A DNA stretch of 47,748 nucleotides from Spirochaetaceae bacterium (GTDB taxonomy: Bacteria; Myxococcota_A; UBA9160; UBA4427): contig JACKFD010000022.1 in assembly GCA_020632655.1 (NCBI GenBank), positions 1-47,748 of the forward strand, in the 5' to 3' direction. The translations under genes and the position numbers were made by a program. Below the pieces are notes generated by a model, which was not told where the DNA came from, ran no database searches, and saw only the letters and a program-made list of their open reading frames with translations. This document shows, piece by piece, positions 1 through 8,660 of this stretch (positions within the stretch are counted from its first letter, which is position 1; each line of letters begins with the position of its first letter).

Positions 1-1134
1 GGCGCGTCCCCGGTCGCCCGCGACCCGGCGATAGGCCGCGAGCTCGTTCTCGAGCGTGCCCGGAGCGAGGGGCGCCGCGATCACGCGGGCGGCCAGGGCG
101 ATCGCTGCGGGCGAGGTCTCCGAATCGACGGAACCGGTCGTCGGGGGGCGCACTTCGAGCGAGCGGGTCAGGAGCCGATCCCGCGTCGCGGTCTGCGCGT
201 CCGACGCCTTTGCGAGCCGGATCGCGCGCCGCCGCAGACGCGCGTTGGCGTCGGGATGCGGCTCGAGCAGGTCGAGGGCTGCGCGGGCGTGGTGCCGCGC
301 GAGCCTTGCCTCACCTGCTTCGAGTGCGTCCTCGCCCGCGCGCACCCGTCGCATTGCGAGGGTCTTCTCGAGCTTGATGGCGTCGCGATCGACGCGCCGC
401 GCGAGCTCGGGGGCGAGGGGGCTGTCCGGATGGCGCTCGAGGAACTCGCGCCGCAACGAGAGCGCCTGCCGTCCCGTCTGCGAGAGGGGCTCGGCATTCG
501 AGAACTCGGCGAAGTAGTGGATGAAGCTGTTCGCGAGGGTGTAGGGGGCGAGCACGAAGCCCGTGATCGCCGTGCTGCCGAGAGGCTCGGAGATCGAGTT
601 GAAGGTGCGGGCCCAGAGCAGGTGCCAGTCGTCGCGCTGGCGACTCCGGGCGAGACGGAGCGGGTCGTCGCCCACGATCTCGTCGAGGCGTGTCGCAAGG
701 CGTGGGTCGAGGCCGCGACGTCGCCGGAGGGCGCGCGAGGCCGCGCGATCTGCGATCGGGTCGTCGAGGGTGGCGTTGCGCAGGTCGATCGCAAGAGGGG
801 CGAGGTCGTCGTTGCGCTCGGAGGCGGGTGCTGCGAGGAGCGCGGCGAGTGCGGACTCCACGGCGGGAGTCGCCGTCGAAGTGCTCGCATCCGATCCGGC
901 CCCGTGTGGCGCGCCGGGTCGGGCGAGCAGGGCCGCGCGCCCGAGCCGGACGGCGGCGAGATCCGCTGCCTCGGGCAGCCAGGGCTTCGGCGTCTCGATC
1001 GGCAGTAGCAGCTCCTCGACGACGATCGAGCGCCGTGCGAGGCAGCCCGACGCCGCGAGCAGCGCGAGCCCGAGCCCGATCGCGGCGATCGGGCGACGGC
1101 GGGGATTCCGCCTAACGAGAGAAGCGGTCCGCAT
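1..1134 (-). CDS. Putative lipoprotein, 3' end outside the window
   Basis: I translated this frame by hand. It opens with ATG at 1134 and stays open to the window edge (378 codons), so the C-terminus is missing. The N-terminus is basic (several Arg), followed by a hydrophobic stretch and the lipobox-like AASGC, with the predicted lipidated Cys near residue 31. A membrane-anchored lipoprotein is therefore likely. The rest is Ala/Leu/Arg-rich and looks helical. I see no catalytic motif and recognise no family. Its start overlaps the end of the upstream lipoprotein gene (stop at 1112) by 23 bases, so the two are probably co-transcribed and translationally coupled behind cimA. Function unknown. 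Confidence 0.72.
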   Translation of the reverse strand, partial: MRTASLVRRNPRRRPIAAIGLGLALLAASGCLARRSIVVEELLLPIETPKPWLPEAADLAAVRLGRAALLARPGAPHGAGSDASTSTATPAVESALAALLAAPASERNDDLAPLAIDLRNATLDDPIADRAASRALRRRRGLDPRLATRLDEIVGDDPLRLARSRQRDDWHLLWARTFNSISEPLGSTAITGFVLAPYTLANSFIHYFAEFSNAEPLSQTGRQALSLRREFLERHPDSPLAPELARRVDRDAIKLEKTLAMRRVRAGEDALEAGEARLARHHARAALDLLEPHPDANARLRRRAIRLAKASDAQTATRDRLLTRSLEVRPPTTGSVDSETSPAAIALAARVIAAPLAPGTLENELAAYRRVAGDRGRA

Positions 1135-2164
1135 CGATTCCCAGGGTCAGGGCGAGGAAGGCCTCGAGCCGCCGCGACGCCTCGAGCTTCTCGGGTCGCC
1201 CGTCGTGACTCGCCACGAGCTCGTAGAGCCGGATCGCGGCCTCGGCGGACTCGCGCAAGCGCGCCGGGTCGAAGGCGAGGCTCGCAGGCGGCACGGCGTC
1301 GAGGTACTCGCGCGAGAGCTCGGCGTAGAAGTCGGCGAGGCGCAGCAGGTGGCGCAGCCGGCTCTTGCTCGCGCCGTGCCGGGTCGCCACGCGCTGCAGC
1401 TCCTGGAGCGCGCGCAGCGTCCCGTCCGGCAGCACCGCCCGGATCGCCACGAAATACGCCGCCCGCGCCTCGTCCGCCCGCTCGATCTCCTCCTGCACGA
1501 TCCATCGGTAATGCGTCTCGCCGACGTCCTCGAGCAGCGTCGAGAGCTGCGCGACCCGCTCGTCGAGCTCCGCCACGACGCGATCCGGGTCGAGCGGCAT
1601 GGGCGCGGTCCCCGCCTCGGCGAGCGGATCCACGAGGTCGAGGCCGGTCCGCGTCGCGTGATCGAGCCGGTCACAGAAGGCCGCGCTCGCGAGCGCCTCC
1701 GCGCGCATCTCCTCCGAGAGCCGCGCGCTCTCGCGGTAGTGATCCGCCGCGAGATCGAAGGCGCGCAGCCGCTCGAGCGCCCGCGCCTTCGCAAAGGCCA
1801 CGACCGCGTCCATCGTCCCGCTGCGCATCGCATCCGCATGCGTCCGCTCGAGATTCTCGAGGCGCAGCAAGGAGGCGCGGTAGACGTTGCGACCCGTGAA
1901 GTCGCTGGCGGGCGGGAAGCGGTAGGTGTCGTCGGCGACGTGTCGACGCAGCACGGCGACGGTCTCGAGCAGCCCTTCGCTCGGGCCGTACTCGGCCTCC
2001 GCGCGACGGCGCGAGAAGGTGTTGCAGCCGCTCGCGAGCGCGAGGAGGAGCGACACGAGCAGCGCCGTGGCGAGGGCGCGCCCGGTGCACGCGCGCGTGG
2101 CCGCGCGGAAGCCCGGGTGCACGCCGCGGATCGCGCTCGTCGCGCCCCCCGGCCGCGCGCTCAT
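1112..2164 (-). CDS. Putative helical lipoprotein
   Basis: 350 residues. A long basic N-terminus leads into a hydrophobic helix (about residues 30-44) ending in LASGC, with the candidate lipidated Cys at 47, so it should be exported and lipid-anchored. The mature part is almost entirely helix-forming, with regularly spaced Leu/Ala and charged residues reminiscent of TPR-like or helical-repeat proteins, but I can define no clear repeat. The ATG overlaps the cimA stop codon as ATGA (2161-2164), which supports this start and translational coupling. The next gene is another lipoprotein, so the pair may form an envelope complex. No enzymatic motif seen; function unknown. Confidence 0.78.
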   Translation of the reverse strand: MSARPGGATSAIRGVHPGFRAATRACTGRALATALLVSLLLALASGCNTFSRRRAEAEYGPSEGLLETVAVLRRHVADDTYRFPPASDFTGRNVYRASLLRLENLERTHADAMRSGTMDAVVAFAKARALERLRAFDLAADHYRESARLSEEMRAEALASAAFCDRLDHATRTGLDLVDPLAEAGTAPMPLDPDRVVAELDERVAQLSTLLEDVGETHYRWIVQEEIERADEARAAYFVAIRAVLPDGTLRALQELQRVATRHGASKSRLRHLLRLADFYAELSREYLDAVPPASLAFDPARLRESAEAAIRLYELVASHDGRPEKLEASRRLEAFLALTLGIDADRFSR

Positions 2165-3855
2165 CGCGCGCCCGACTCCTTCGCCTCGCCGCGAGGGCGC
2201 CGCCGCTCGCGCGCGCCGCTGCGGCCGCTCGTCGACGCGGCGGGGCGCGGGCCCGCGCGTCGCGTCACGACGGCGTTCAGCATCTTCTCCGTCGCGATGA
2301 TCGCGGCGGCGAGCTGGTCGGAGTCGACGCCGAGGGTCGTGAAGGTCTCGACGGTCGACTTCGCGCCGGCCGCGGCGGCGGTCTCGAGTCGCCAGGTGAC
2401 GGTCGTCTCGACGAGGGCGCCCGTGCGGCCGCCGGGCGGGATGCGCACGCGGTAGTCCGCGAGCACGGGCACCTCGATCTCGAGCGGCTTCGCGGCCTTC
2501 TTGAGCGCGTTCATGAACGCGTCGTAGCCCCCGTCGCCGCTCGACTCCGCCTTCTCGACGAGTCCGCGATAGGCGAGGGCCACGCGCGCCCGCGGCGGCT
2601 CCTTGCTCGAGACGTCGACCTCCCAGCTCTCGATCTGGACGCGCTGGTCGTCGGGGGTCTTGAGCACGTCGGCGATCAGGTAGGGCAGGTCGTCGGGGGT
2701 GACGATGTGCTTCTTGTCGCCGAGCTCGACGATGCGTTGCAGGACGAGGTCGCGGTCGGCGTCGGGCAGCTCGATGCCGAGCTTGGCGAGGTTGTGGTCG
2801 AGGGAGGCCTTGCCCGAGAGCTTGCCGAGGGCGTAGCGGCGGGCGCCGCCGAAGCGGCCCGGGGCGAGGCGCGTCGCGTAGAGGTCGCCCTTGGCGTCGC
2901 CGTCGGCGTGGATGCCCGCGGTCTGCGTGTAGACGTCGCGGCCGACGATCGGCGTGTTGGCGGCGATCTCCTTGCCCGAGAAGGTCGCGACCATCGACGA
3001 CAGCGCCGACAGCCGGTCCTCGCGCACGCCCGTTCGGGCGTCCGTGTGGTCGTGGATCGCGGCCACCACCTCGGCGAGGGAGGTGTTGCCGGCGCGTTCG
3101 CCCATGCCGTTCACGCTCGTGTGGACACCGCGGGCGCCGGCGTGGATCGCCGCGAGGCAGTTCGCCGTCGCGAGGCCGTAGTCGTTGTGGCCGTGGTACT
3201 CGAAATCGACCGCCGGGAAGGTCGCGGTCATGAGGCCGACGAAACGGGTCACGTCCTCGGGTGCCAGCACACCGAGGGTGTCCGCGAGGTAGACCCGAGC
3301 GACCCGCAGCTCGCGCAGCTGCTGGACCATCGCGAAGACGTAGTCGAAGGAGTCCCGCACGCCGCTCGACCAGTCCTCGAGGTAGACGTTGACCGTGAGG
3401 CGCTTGCGGCGGGCGTAGCGGACGGTCTCGGAGACGCGCTCGCGATGTTCTTCGGGGGAGAGGCCGAGCTGCTCGCGGCAATGCCGTTCGGAGCCCTTGG
3501 TCAGCAGGTTCAGCACCTTGCCGCCGGCCTCGCAGATCCAGTCGACGGACTTCCTGCCGTCGGTGTAGCCGAGCATCTCGATGCGCTGGATCGCGCTGGC
3601 CTTGCGGGCCCATTTCGTGATCGCCTGGGCGGCCTCGAGCTCGCCGGCGGAGACCCGGGTCGACGCGATCTCGATCCGATCGACCTCGAGATCCGAGAGC
3701 AGCATGCGGGCGAGCTGGAGCTTCTCGGCCGGTGTGTAGGAGACGTTCGGGGTCTGCTCGCCGTCGCGCAGGGTCGTGTCCATGATCGACACGTGGCGGC
3801 GCTCGGCCGCCGGGGGGCGGGGGCGCTTCGCGGGGCTCTTGGGGACGGCGGTCAT
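2161..3855 (-). CDS. cimA: (R)-citramalate synthase, Leptospira type
   Basis: 564 residues. Condenses acetyl-CoA with pyruvate to (R)-citramalate, the first step of the threonine-independent route to isoleucine. The N-terminal TIM-barrel of the IPMS/HMGL family shows DTTLRDGEQ (residues 26-34), where Arg30 and Asp31 are the usual catalytic/metal pair, and the metal-binding HGHND motif mid-domain. The stretches IEMLGY, VLNLLTKGS and NVYLEDWS match, from memory, the Leptospira CimA pocket residues that select pyruvate rather than 2-ketoisovalerate. A C-terminal LeuA regulatory domain (GDGGYDAFMNAL, RIPPGGRTGALVET) implies feedback control, by isoleucine in the characterised enzyme. The last 30 residues are a basic, disordered-looking tail. 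It heads a unit with two lipoproteins. Isopropylmalate synthase is the main alternative, judged less likely. Confidence 0.9.
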   Translation of the reverse strand: MTAVPKSPAKRPRPPAAERRHVSIMDTTLRDGEQTPNVSYTPAEKLQLARMLLSDLEVDRIEIASTRVSAGELEAAQAITKWARKASAIQRIEMLGYTDGRKSVDWICEAGGKVLNLLTKGSERHCREQLGLSPEEHRERVSETVRYARRKRLTVNVYLEDWSSGVRDSFDYVFAMVQQLRELRVARVYLADTLGVLAPEDVTRFVGLMTATFPAVDFEYHGHNDYGLATANCLAAIHAGARGVHTSVNGMGERAGNTSLAEVVAAIHDHTDARTGVREDRLSALSSMVATFSGKEIAANTPIVGRDVYTQTAGIHADGDAKGDLYATRLAPGRFGGARRYALGKLSGKASLDHNLAKLGIELPDADRDLVLQRIVELGDKKHIVTPDDLPYLIADVLKTPDDQRVQIESWEVDVSSKEPPRARVALAYRGLVEKAESSGDGGYDAFMNALKKAAKPLEIEVPVLADYRVRIPPGGRTGALVETTVTWRLETAAAAGAKSTVETFTTLGVDSDQLAAAIIATEKMLNAVVTRRAGPRPAASTSGRSGARERRRPRGEAKESGAR

Positions 3856-4054
3856 CGGGGTGGCTGGCCTGGGCCCGGCGGGCGGGCGGTCTGGGGGGCT
3901 GCGGAGCGTACCCCGCGTGCCGGGGGGGTGCGAGCGGCGGGGCCGGGCCGGCGAGCCGGCGATGGAGCGCTAGTGTCCGCCGCCTCCGGGGCCATGGGGG
4001 CTCGTCGGGGGATGGTCCGGGCCCGCAGGGCGGCCGGTCGGGTGGGACGCGGGC

Positions 4055-5011
4055 TTGGAAGCCGAGGCCGGGACGACGCGGGTCGAGGTGACGCCGGACG
4101 AGGCGGGGCAGCGACTCGATCGCCTGCTGGCCGACCGGCTCGGCGTGTCCCGCGCGCGGGTGCGCCATCTGCTCGAGTCGGGGCGCGTGCGGCGCGATGG
4201 CCGCCGCCTGGCGCTCGCCGACAAGTCGCACGCGGCGCGACCCGCCGAGGGCTACGTGGTCGAGGGGCCGCTGCACGCCGAGGGCGAGCAGCCGCGGCCG
4301 CGACCCGACCTGCCGCTCGACGTGCTGGCGGAGGGCGCGGGCTGGCTCGTCGTCGACAAGCCGGCGGGGCGGGGCGTTCATCCGCTGCATCCCGACCAGG
4401 ACGACACGGTCCTGAACGCCGTCGTCGCGCGGCAGCCCGCGATCCTCGGCGTCGGCGAAGGCGGCCTGCGATCGGGCGTCGTCCATCGCCTCGACGTCGA
4501 CACGACCGGCGCCCTCGTCTTCGCGACGGACGACGAGACCTGGCGCCGGCTGCGCGGCGCGTTCAGCGCGCATCGCGTCGACAAGCGCTACCGCGCCCTC
4601 GTCGTCGGCCGGCTCGAGCGGCCTCGTCGGCTCGACCTGCCCCTCGTCGTCGAGCGCCACTCGCCCGCGCACGTGGGCGTGCGCGACGATGGCCGTCCGA
4701 CACGAGAGCGTGTCATCCCCCTGCAGGTCTTCGATATGGCGACGCTCGTCGAGGTGCGGCTCGAGACGGGCTTCCTGCACCAGATCCGGGCGACGCTCGC
4801 CCACGTAGGCCATCCGCTGCTCGGCGACGTCGAGTATGGCGGTCCGACCGTCGTCGACGGGCTCGAGATCGCGCGGCCGATGCTCCACGCGGCGCATCTC
4901 GCCGTGGACGAGATCGACGTCGAGGTGGTGCCGCCCGCCGACTTCGAGGCCGTGCGCGTCCATCTCGAGTCGCTCGAGGGGCGCGCGACGCCCGTCGAGA
5001 CCGGGTCCTGA
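4055..5011 (+). CDS. RluA/RluD-family RNA pseudouridine synthase
   Basis: 318 residues. Isomerises uridine to pseudouridine in structured RNA, probably 23S rRNA. An N-terminal S4 RNA-binding domain (about residues 17-70) precedes the catalytic domain. The family signature HRLDVDTTG lies at 144-152 with catalytic Asp147, after WLVVDKPAG (98-105) and before the RLETGFLHQIRATLAH stretch. The start is TTG at 4055: no ATG or GTG lies in frame between it and the upstream stop at 3971, and it places the S4 domain at the usual distance. The target uridines (RluD- versus RluA- or RluC-type) cannot be decided from sequence. It is divergent from cimA across a 199-bp G-rich gap in which I see no clear promoter. 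Confidence 0.88.
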   Translation: MEAEAGTTRVEVTPDEAGQRLDRLLADRLGVSRARVRHLLESGRVRRDGRRLALADKSHAARPAEGYVVEGPLHAEGEQPRPRPDLPLDVLAEGAGWLVVDKPAGRGVHPLHPDQDDTVLNAVVARQPAILGVGEGGLRSGVVHRLDVDTTGALVFATDDETWRRLRGAFSAHRVDKRYRALVVGRLERPRRLDLPLVVERHSPAHVGVRDDGRPTRERVIPLQVFDMATLVEVRLETGFLHQIRATLAHVGHPLLGDVEYGGPTVVDGLEIARPMLHAAHLAVDEIDVEVVPPADFEAVRVHLESLEGRATPVETGS

Positions 5012-5057
5012 GCGGAGTCCCGCGCGACGTCGCGGTCCTCGTCGCCGCGATCGTCGC

Positions 5058-5741
5058 TCAGCGGATCGGTCGCAGGAGCGTCAGCCCGTCCGAGATCGAC
5101 ACCATCGCGCGGTCGAAGCGGTCGTCCTTCGCGACGGCCTCGTTGAACGCGCGGATCGCGACGGTCTCGGCGCTGCGGTCCCGCTCGTCGAGCACCTGGC
5201 CGTTCCAGAGCACGTTGTCGACGAGGATCAGACCGCCGGGCCGGATCAGGCCGACGAGCCGTTCGAGGTAGTCGAGGTACTCGGGCTTGTGGGCGTCGAC
5301 GAAGGCGAGATCCCAGGAGCGGTCCGCGGGCAGGGCATCGAGGGTCTCGAGGGCGGGGGCGATCCGGAGGTCGATCCGATCGGCCACGCCGGCGCGCTCC
5401 CAGTAGCGGCGACCGATCGAGGTCCATTCCTCGTTCACGTCGCAGCAGAGGAGCTTCCCGTCCGCCGGCAGGCCGCGCGCGATGCAGAGCGCCGAGTAGC
5501 CCGTGAAGGTGCCGATCTCGATCGCCCGACGCGCCCCGATCAGGCGCGTCATGAGGGTCAGGAAGGCGCCCTGCTCCGGCGCGATCTGCATCATCGACAT
5601 CGGGCCGACCCGCTCCCGGGTCTCCGCCGTGAGCTCGCGGAGGATCGCGTCGGGGGGCGTGCCGTGCTCGACGAGGTAGCCGTGCAGCGCGGCCGAGAGG
5701 CCGAGGGTCTTGACGGGTGCGTCGGCGGTCGGATCGGACAT
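5058..5741 (-). CDS. SAM-dependent O-methyltransferase, family 3 (caffeoyl-CoA/catechol type)
   Basis: 227 residues, the normal size for this family. Transfers methyl from S-adenosylmethionine to a hydroxyl, usually of catechols or caffeoyl-CoA-like phenols. Visible are SAM motif I (AIEIGTFTGYSAL), the acidic residue pair in LLCCDVNEEW, the metal/substrate segment FVDAHKPEYLDYLE and LVDNVLWNG, the divalent-metal-binding signature of cation-dependent members. A GAGGT Shine-Dalgarno sequence stands six bases before the ATG. It is divergent from ppc and shares a short promoter region with it (overlapping -10-like elements on both strands at about 5803-5811). The substrate is unknown; no secondary-metabolite genes are adjacent. 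Confidence 0.88.
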   Translation of the reverse strand: MSDPTADAPVKTLGLSAALHGYLVEHGTPPDAILRELTAETRERVGPMSMMQIAPEQGAFLTLMTRLIGARRAIEIGTFTGYSALCIARGLPADGKLLCCDVNEEWTSIGRRYWERAGVADRIDLRIAPALETLDALPADRSWDLAFVDAHKPEYLDYLERLVGLIRPGGLILVDNVLWNGQVLDERDRSAETVAIRAFNEAVAKDDRFDRAMVSISDGLTLLRPIR

Positions 5742-5781
5742 GGGACACCTCGATCGGGCCGGGTCCGACGATCCGTCGGAC

Positions 5782-5811
5782 TTGGTCGGTCACGGCGCGC
5801 GAGTCTATCAT
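5782..5811 (+). promoter_or_regulatory. Predicted ppc promoter, leaderless geometry
   Basis: TTGGTC (5782-5787), an 18-base spacer and TATCAT (5806-5811), followed by only nine bases before the ppc ATG at 5821. A start site about seven bases after the -10 would fall almost on the ATG, giving a leaderless or nearly leaderless mRNA. On the other strand TAGACT overlaps the same position and could serve the O-methyltransferase gene. Confidence 0.5.
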
Positions 5812-5820
5812 CCGCCGACG

Positions 5821-8622
5821 ATGGCGCGCCCCAAGCGAGCGGACCCTGCGACCGCCTCGGACCTCGACTTCCTCGTCGAGGCCCACGCCCGGGTCATCGG
5901 CGAGCAGGAGGGCACCGACCGCGCCCGCACGATCGCCGCCATCCGCGATCTCGCCCGAAGACTCCGCGCGCGTTATGCGTCGGCCGACGAGCGCAAGCTC
6001 GTGCGCCGGCTGCGGGCGATGAAGGTCGAGGAGCTGCTCGAGGTCGCCCGCGCCTTCACGGTCTTCTTCTGGCTGCTCAACGTGGCCGAGGAGCGCGCCA
6101 CCGAGCGGGGGCGGACCCATGGCGGCGGCGAGCCCTTCCGCGATCTCTTCGAGCGGCTCAAGCGCGAGGACGTGCCGGCGCGGATCGTGGCCGAGGCGAT
6201 CGATGGACTCCGGGCGACGATCGTGCTGACGGCGCATCCGACCGAGGCCCTGCGATGGTCCCTGCGCGAGGCCCTCGACCGGCTCGACGTGTTGCTCGCG
6301 ACGCGCGAGGACCTGCGCGGTGCGGATCGCGAGGTCGTCGAGGAGGAGATCCTCGCCGAGATCACGGGGCTCTGGCTCTCGACGACGATGCGCAAGCGCA
6401 AGCCGACGCCGATCGACGAGGTGCGCTACGCGATCCACGTGCTGCAGGAGGTGCTGGTCCACGCCGTGCCCGACGTGACCGGTCGGCTGCTCGCGGCGTT
6501 CCGGGACGTCTACGGCGAGCCCCCCGCGGTCGACGCCGGCGCGCTCGCCCACGCCGCGCATCGCAGCCTGCGGGTGGGCTCGTGGATGGGTGGCGATCGC
6601 GACGGCAATCCCTTCGTGACCGCGGAGGTGACGGCGGAGGCCCTGCGCGAGTACCGCGCGGCGATCCTCCAGCACTACCTCGAGCGGATCCCCGCGCTGG
6701 TCGAGCGGCTGATGATCTCGGACCGCCGTGCGCCGATCTCGCGCGAGCTCGAGGCGTCGATCGAGCAGGACCTGTCGAGCCTGCCCGCGCTCGTCGATCG
6801 GATCGAGGGCCGCAACGCCTCGGAGCGCTACCGCATCAAGCTGAACGCGATCGCCGTGCGGCTCGAGGCGACGCTCGAGGAGGAGCGCGGGCGGCTCGAG
6901 CCGGGCTCGCGCGGTGGCTACCCGAACGCCCAGGCGATGCGCGCGGATCTCGTGCTGATCCGCGAGAGCCTCCTCGCGCATCGCGCCGGACGTCTCGCGG
7001 GCGGCGAGCTCGCTTCGCTGATCGATGCCCTCGACGTCTTCGGCTTCGACTTCGTGTCGCTCGACGTGCGGCAGAACCAGTCGAAGCACAGACAGGCCCG
7101 CGCCGAGCTGATCTGCCCGGTCGACGGTCCGCTCGAGACGCTCCCGCTCTCGGGACAGCGGAGCTTCCTCGAAGGCATCGTGCTCGCCGAGACGGCCCTG
7201 CCGATCCCCGAGGCCGGGCTCTCGACCGAGGCGCGCGAGGTGATCGAAACGCTGCGACTCGTCGCGAGTCTTCCACGGCCCGCCGAAGGGCGCTCCGTCC
7301 GCGACCTCGTCATCAGCGACACCGAGAACGCCGTCCCCGTCCTCGAGCTGCTCGCCCTCTGCCGCCAGGTCGGCCTCGTCCGCCCCTACGGCGCTCGCGG
7401 CTTCGAGAGCGACGTGAACATCGTCCCGCTCTTCGAGTCGATCGAGAGTCTGCGCGGCGCCGCCGCGTCGATGGACCGGCTCTACCGCTCCGAGGCCTAT
7501 CGCCGGCAGCTCGAGGCCCGCGGCATGCGCCAGCAGATCATGCTCGGCTACTCGGACTCGATGAAGGATGGCGGCTACCTGGCGGCCTGCGCCGCCCTCG
7601 AGCGGGTCCAGCGCGAGCTCGCCGTGCAGGCGGATCTCGAAGGCGTGCGCCTCGAGTTCTTCCACGGCCGCGGCGGCACGATCGCCCGCGGCGGCGGGCC
7701 CACCCATCGCGCGATCCTCGCTCAACCTTCCGGTACGGTCAGGGGCCGCATCAAGCTGACCGAGCAGGGCGAGGTGATCGCCTCGAAATACGGAACCCGC
7801 GCCTCCGCCGCCTATCATCTCGAGCTGATCCTGGCGGCGACCCTCGAGGCGACGCTCTCGAATGCGATCCCGGGTCGCGGCAAGGAGCCGCCGGCGGCCT
7901 GGCGCGAGGCGCTCGAGGCCGTCGCCGAGGGCTCGCGGCAGGCCTACCGCGCACTCGTCTACGAGACGGAGGGCTTCGTCGACGCGTTCTACGCCATGAC
8001 GCCGATCGAGGAGATCTCGACGCTCAACATCGGCAGCCGCCCGGCGAAGCGCACGACGACGCGCGAGATCAAGACCCTGCGCGCGATCCCCTGGACCTTC
8101 TCCTGGAACCAGGCGCGGATCCTCTTGCCGAGCTGGTACGGCGCGGGGTCGGGCGTCGCCGCGTTCTGCGACGCGTTCCCGGGCGGGCGGGACAAGGCAC
8201 TCGGTCGGCTCAAGACGATGTACCGGCGCTGGCCCTATTTCCGGACCGTGATCGACAACCTCGAGCAGGTCCTCGCCAAGACCGACCTGCACGTCGGCGC
8301 ACGCTATGCAGAGCTCGCGGGCGAGGTGGGCGGCGCCTCCGACGTCTTCCTGCGGATCGAGAAGGAGTTCCAGCGCACCCTGCGCGCGGTGCGCGACATC
8401 TCGGGCGAACGGCGCCTGCTCGCGCGCGATCCCGCTCTGCGCGAGGCCCTCGATCTGCGCACGCCCTACCTCGACATCCTCTCCTACGTGCAGGTCGAGC
8501 TGCTCGAGCGCAAGCGCACCCTGCGCAGCCTCGACCCGTCGGGCGAGGACCTCGAGCGGGTCGAGCGCGCCATCCAGCTCACGATCGGCGGCATCGCCGC
8601 GGGCCTGCGCAACACGGGCTAG
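5821..8622 (+). CDS. ppc: Phosphoenolpyruvate carboxylase
   Basis: 933 residues. Carboxylates PEP with bicarbonate to oxaloacetate, replenishing the TCA cycle. All hallmark elements are present: VLTAHPTEA with catalytic His139, the GSWMGGDRDGNP loop, GYSDSMKDGGY around Lys582, FFHGRGGTIARGGGP (613-627, glycine-rich active-site loop), WTFSWNQARILLPSWYG, and the invariant C-terminal RNTG. The length is typical for bacterial PEPC. I chose ATG 5821 because an upstream in-frame start at 5710 would overlap the divergent gene and the -10 element, and would add residues not found in the family. No frameshift or lost active-site residue. Allosteric behaviour cannot be read from sequence. Confidence 0.95.
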   Translation: MARPKRADPATASDLDFLVEAHARVIGEQEGTDRARTIAAIRDLARRLRARYASADERKLVRRLRAMKVEELLEVARAFTVFFWLLNVAEERATERGRTHGGGEPFRDLFERLKREDVPARIVAEAIDGLRATIVLTAHPTEALRWSLREALDRLDVLLATREDLRGADREVVEEEILAEITGLWLSTTMRKRKPTPIDEVRYAIHVLQEVLVHAVPDVTGRLLAAFRDVYGEPPAVDAGALAHAAHRSLRVGSWMGGDRDGNPFVTAEVTAEALREYRAAILQHYLERIPALVERLMISDRRAPISRELEASIEQDLSSLPALVDRIEGRNASERYRIKLNAIAVRLEATLEEERGRLEPGSRGGYPNAQAMRADLVLIRESLLAHRAGRLAGGELASLIDALDVFGFDFVSLDVRQNQSKHRQARAELICPVDGPLETLPLSGQRSFLEGIVLAETALPIPEAGLSTEAREVIETLRLVASLPRPAEGRSVRDLVISDTENAVPVLELLALCRQVGLVRPYGARGFESDVNIVPLFESIESLRGAAASMDRLYRSEAYRRQLEARGMRQQIMLGYSDSMKDGGYLAACAALERVQRELAVQADLEGVRLEFFHGRGGTIARGGGPTHRAILAQPSGTVRGRIKLTEQGEVIASKYGTRASAAYHLELILAATLEATLSNAIPGRGKEPPAAWREALEAVAEGSRQAYRALVYETEGFVDAFYAMTPIEEISTLNIGSRPAKRTTTREIKTLRAIPWTFSWNQARILLPSWYGAGSGVAAFCDAFPGGRDKALGRLKTMYRRWPYFRTVIDNLEQVLAKTDLHVGARYAELAGEVGGASDVFLRIEKEFQRTLRAVRDISGERRLLARDPALREALDLRTPYLDILSYVQVELLERKRTLRSLDPSGEDLERVERAIQLTIGGIAAGLRNTG

Positions 8623-8660
8623 GCCACGTGCGACGCGACGCGCGGTCGGTCGACCCCGCT

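Noticed and set aside
1112..4963. A single very long minus-strand reading frame spanning the lipoprotein, cimA and RluA regions
   Set aside because: Only its last part (from ATG 2164) is a gene. The remainder is the arginine/proline-rich antisense or off-frame image of cimA and the pseudouridine synthase, as expected at this GC content. The same applies to other long frames such as 27802-32721 minus and 4836-9875 plus.
5710..5820. Upstream start for ppc at 5710
   Set aside because: It would overlap the divergent methyltransferase start and the promoter, and the added residues are not typical of PEPC.
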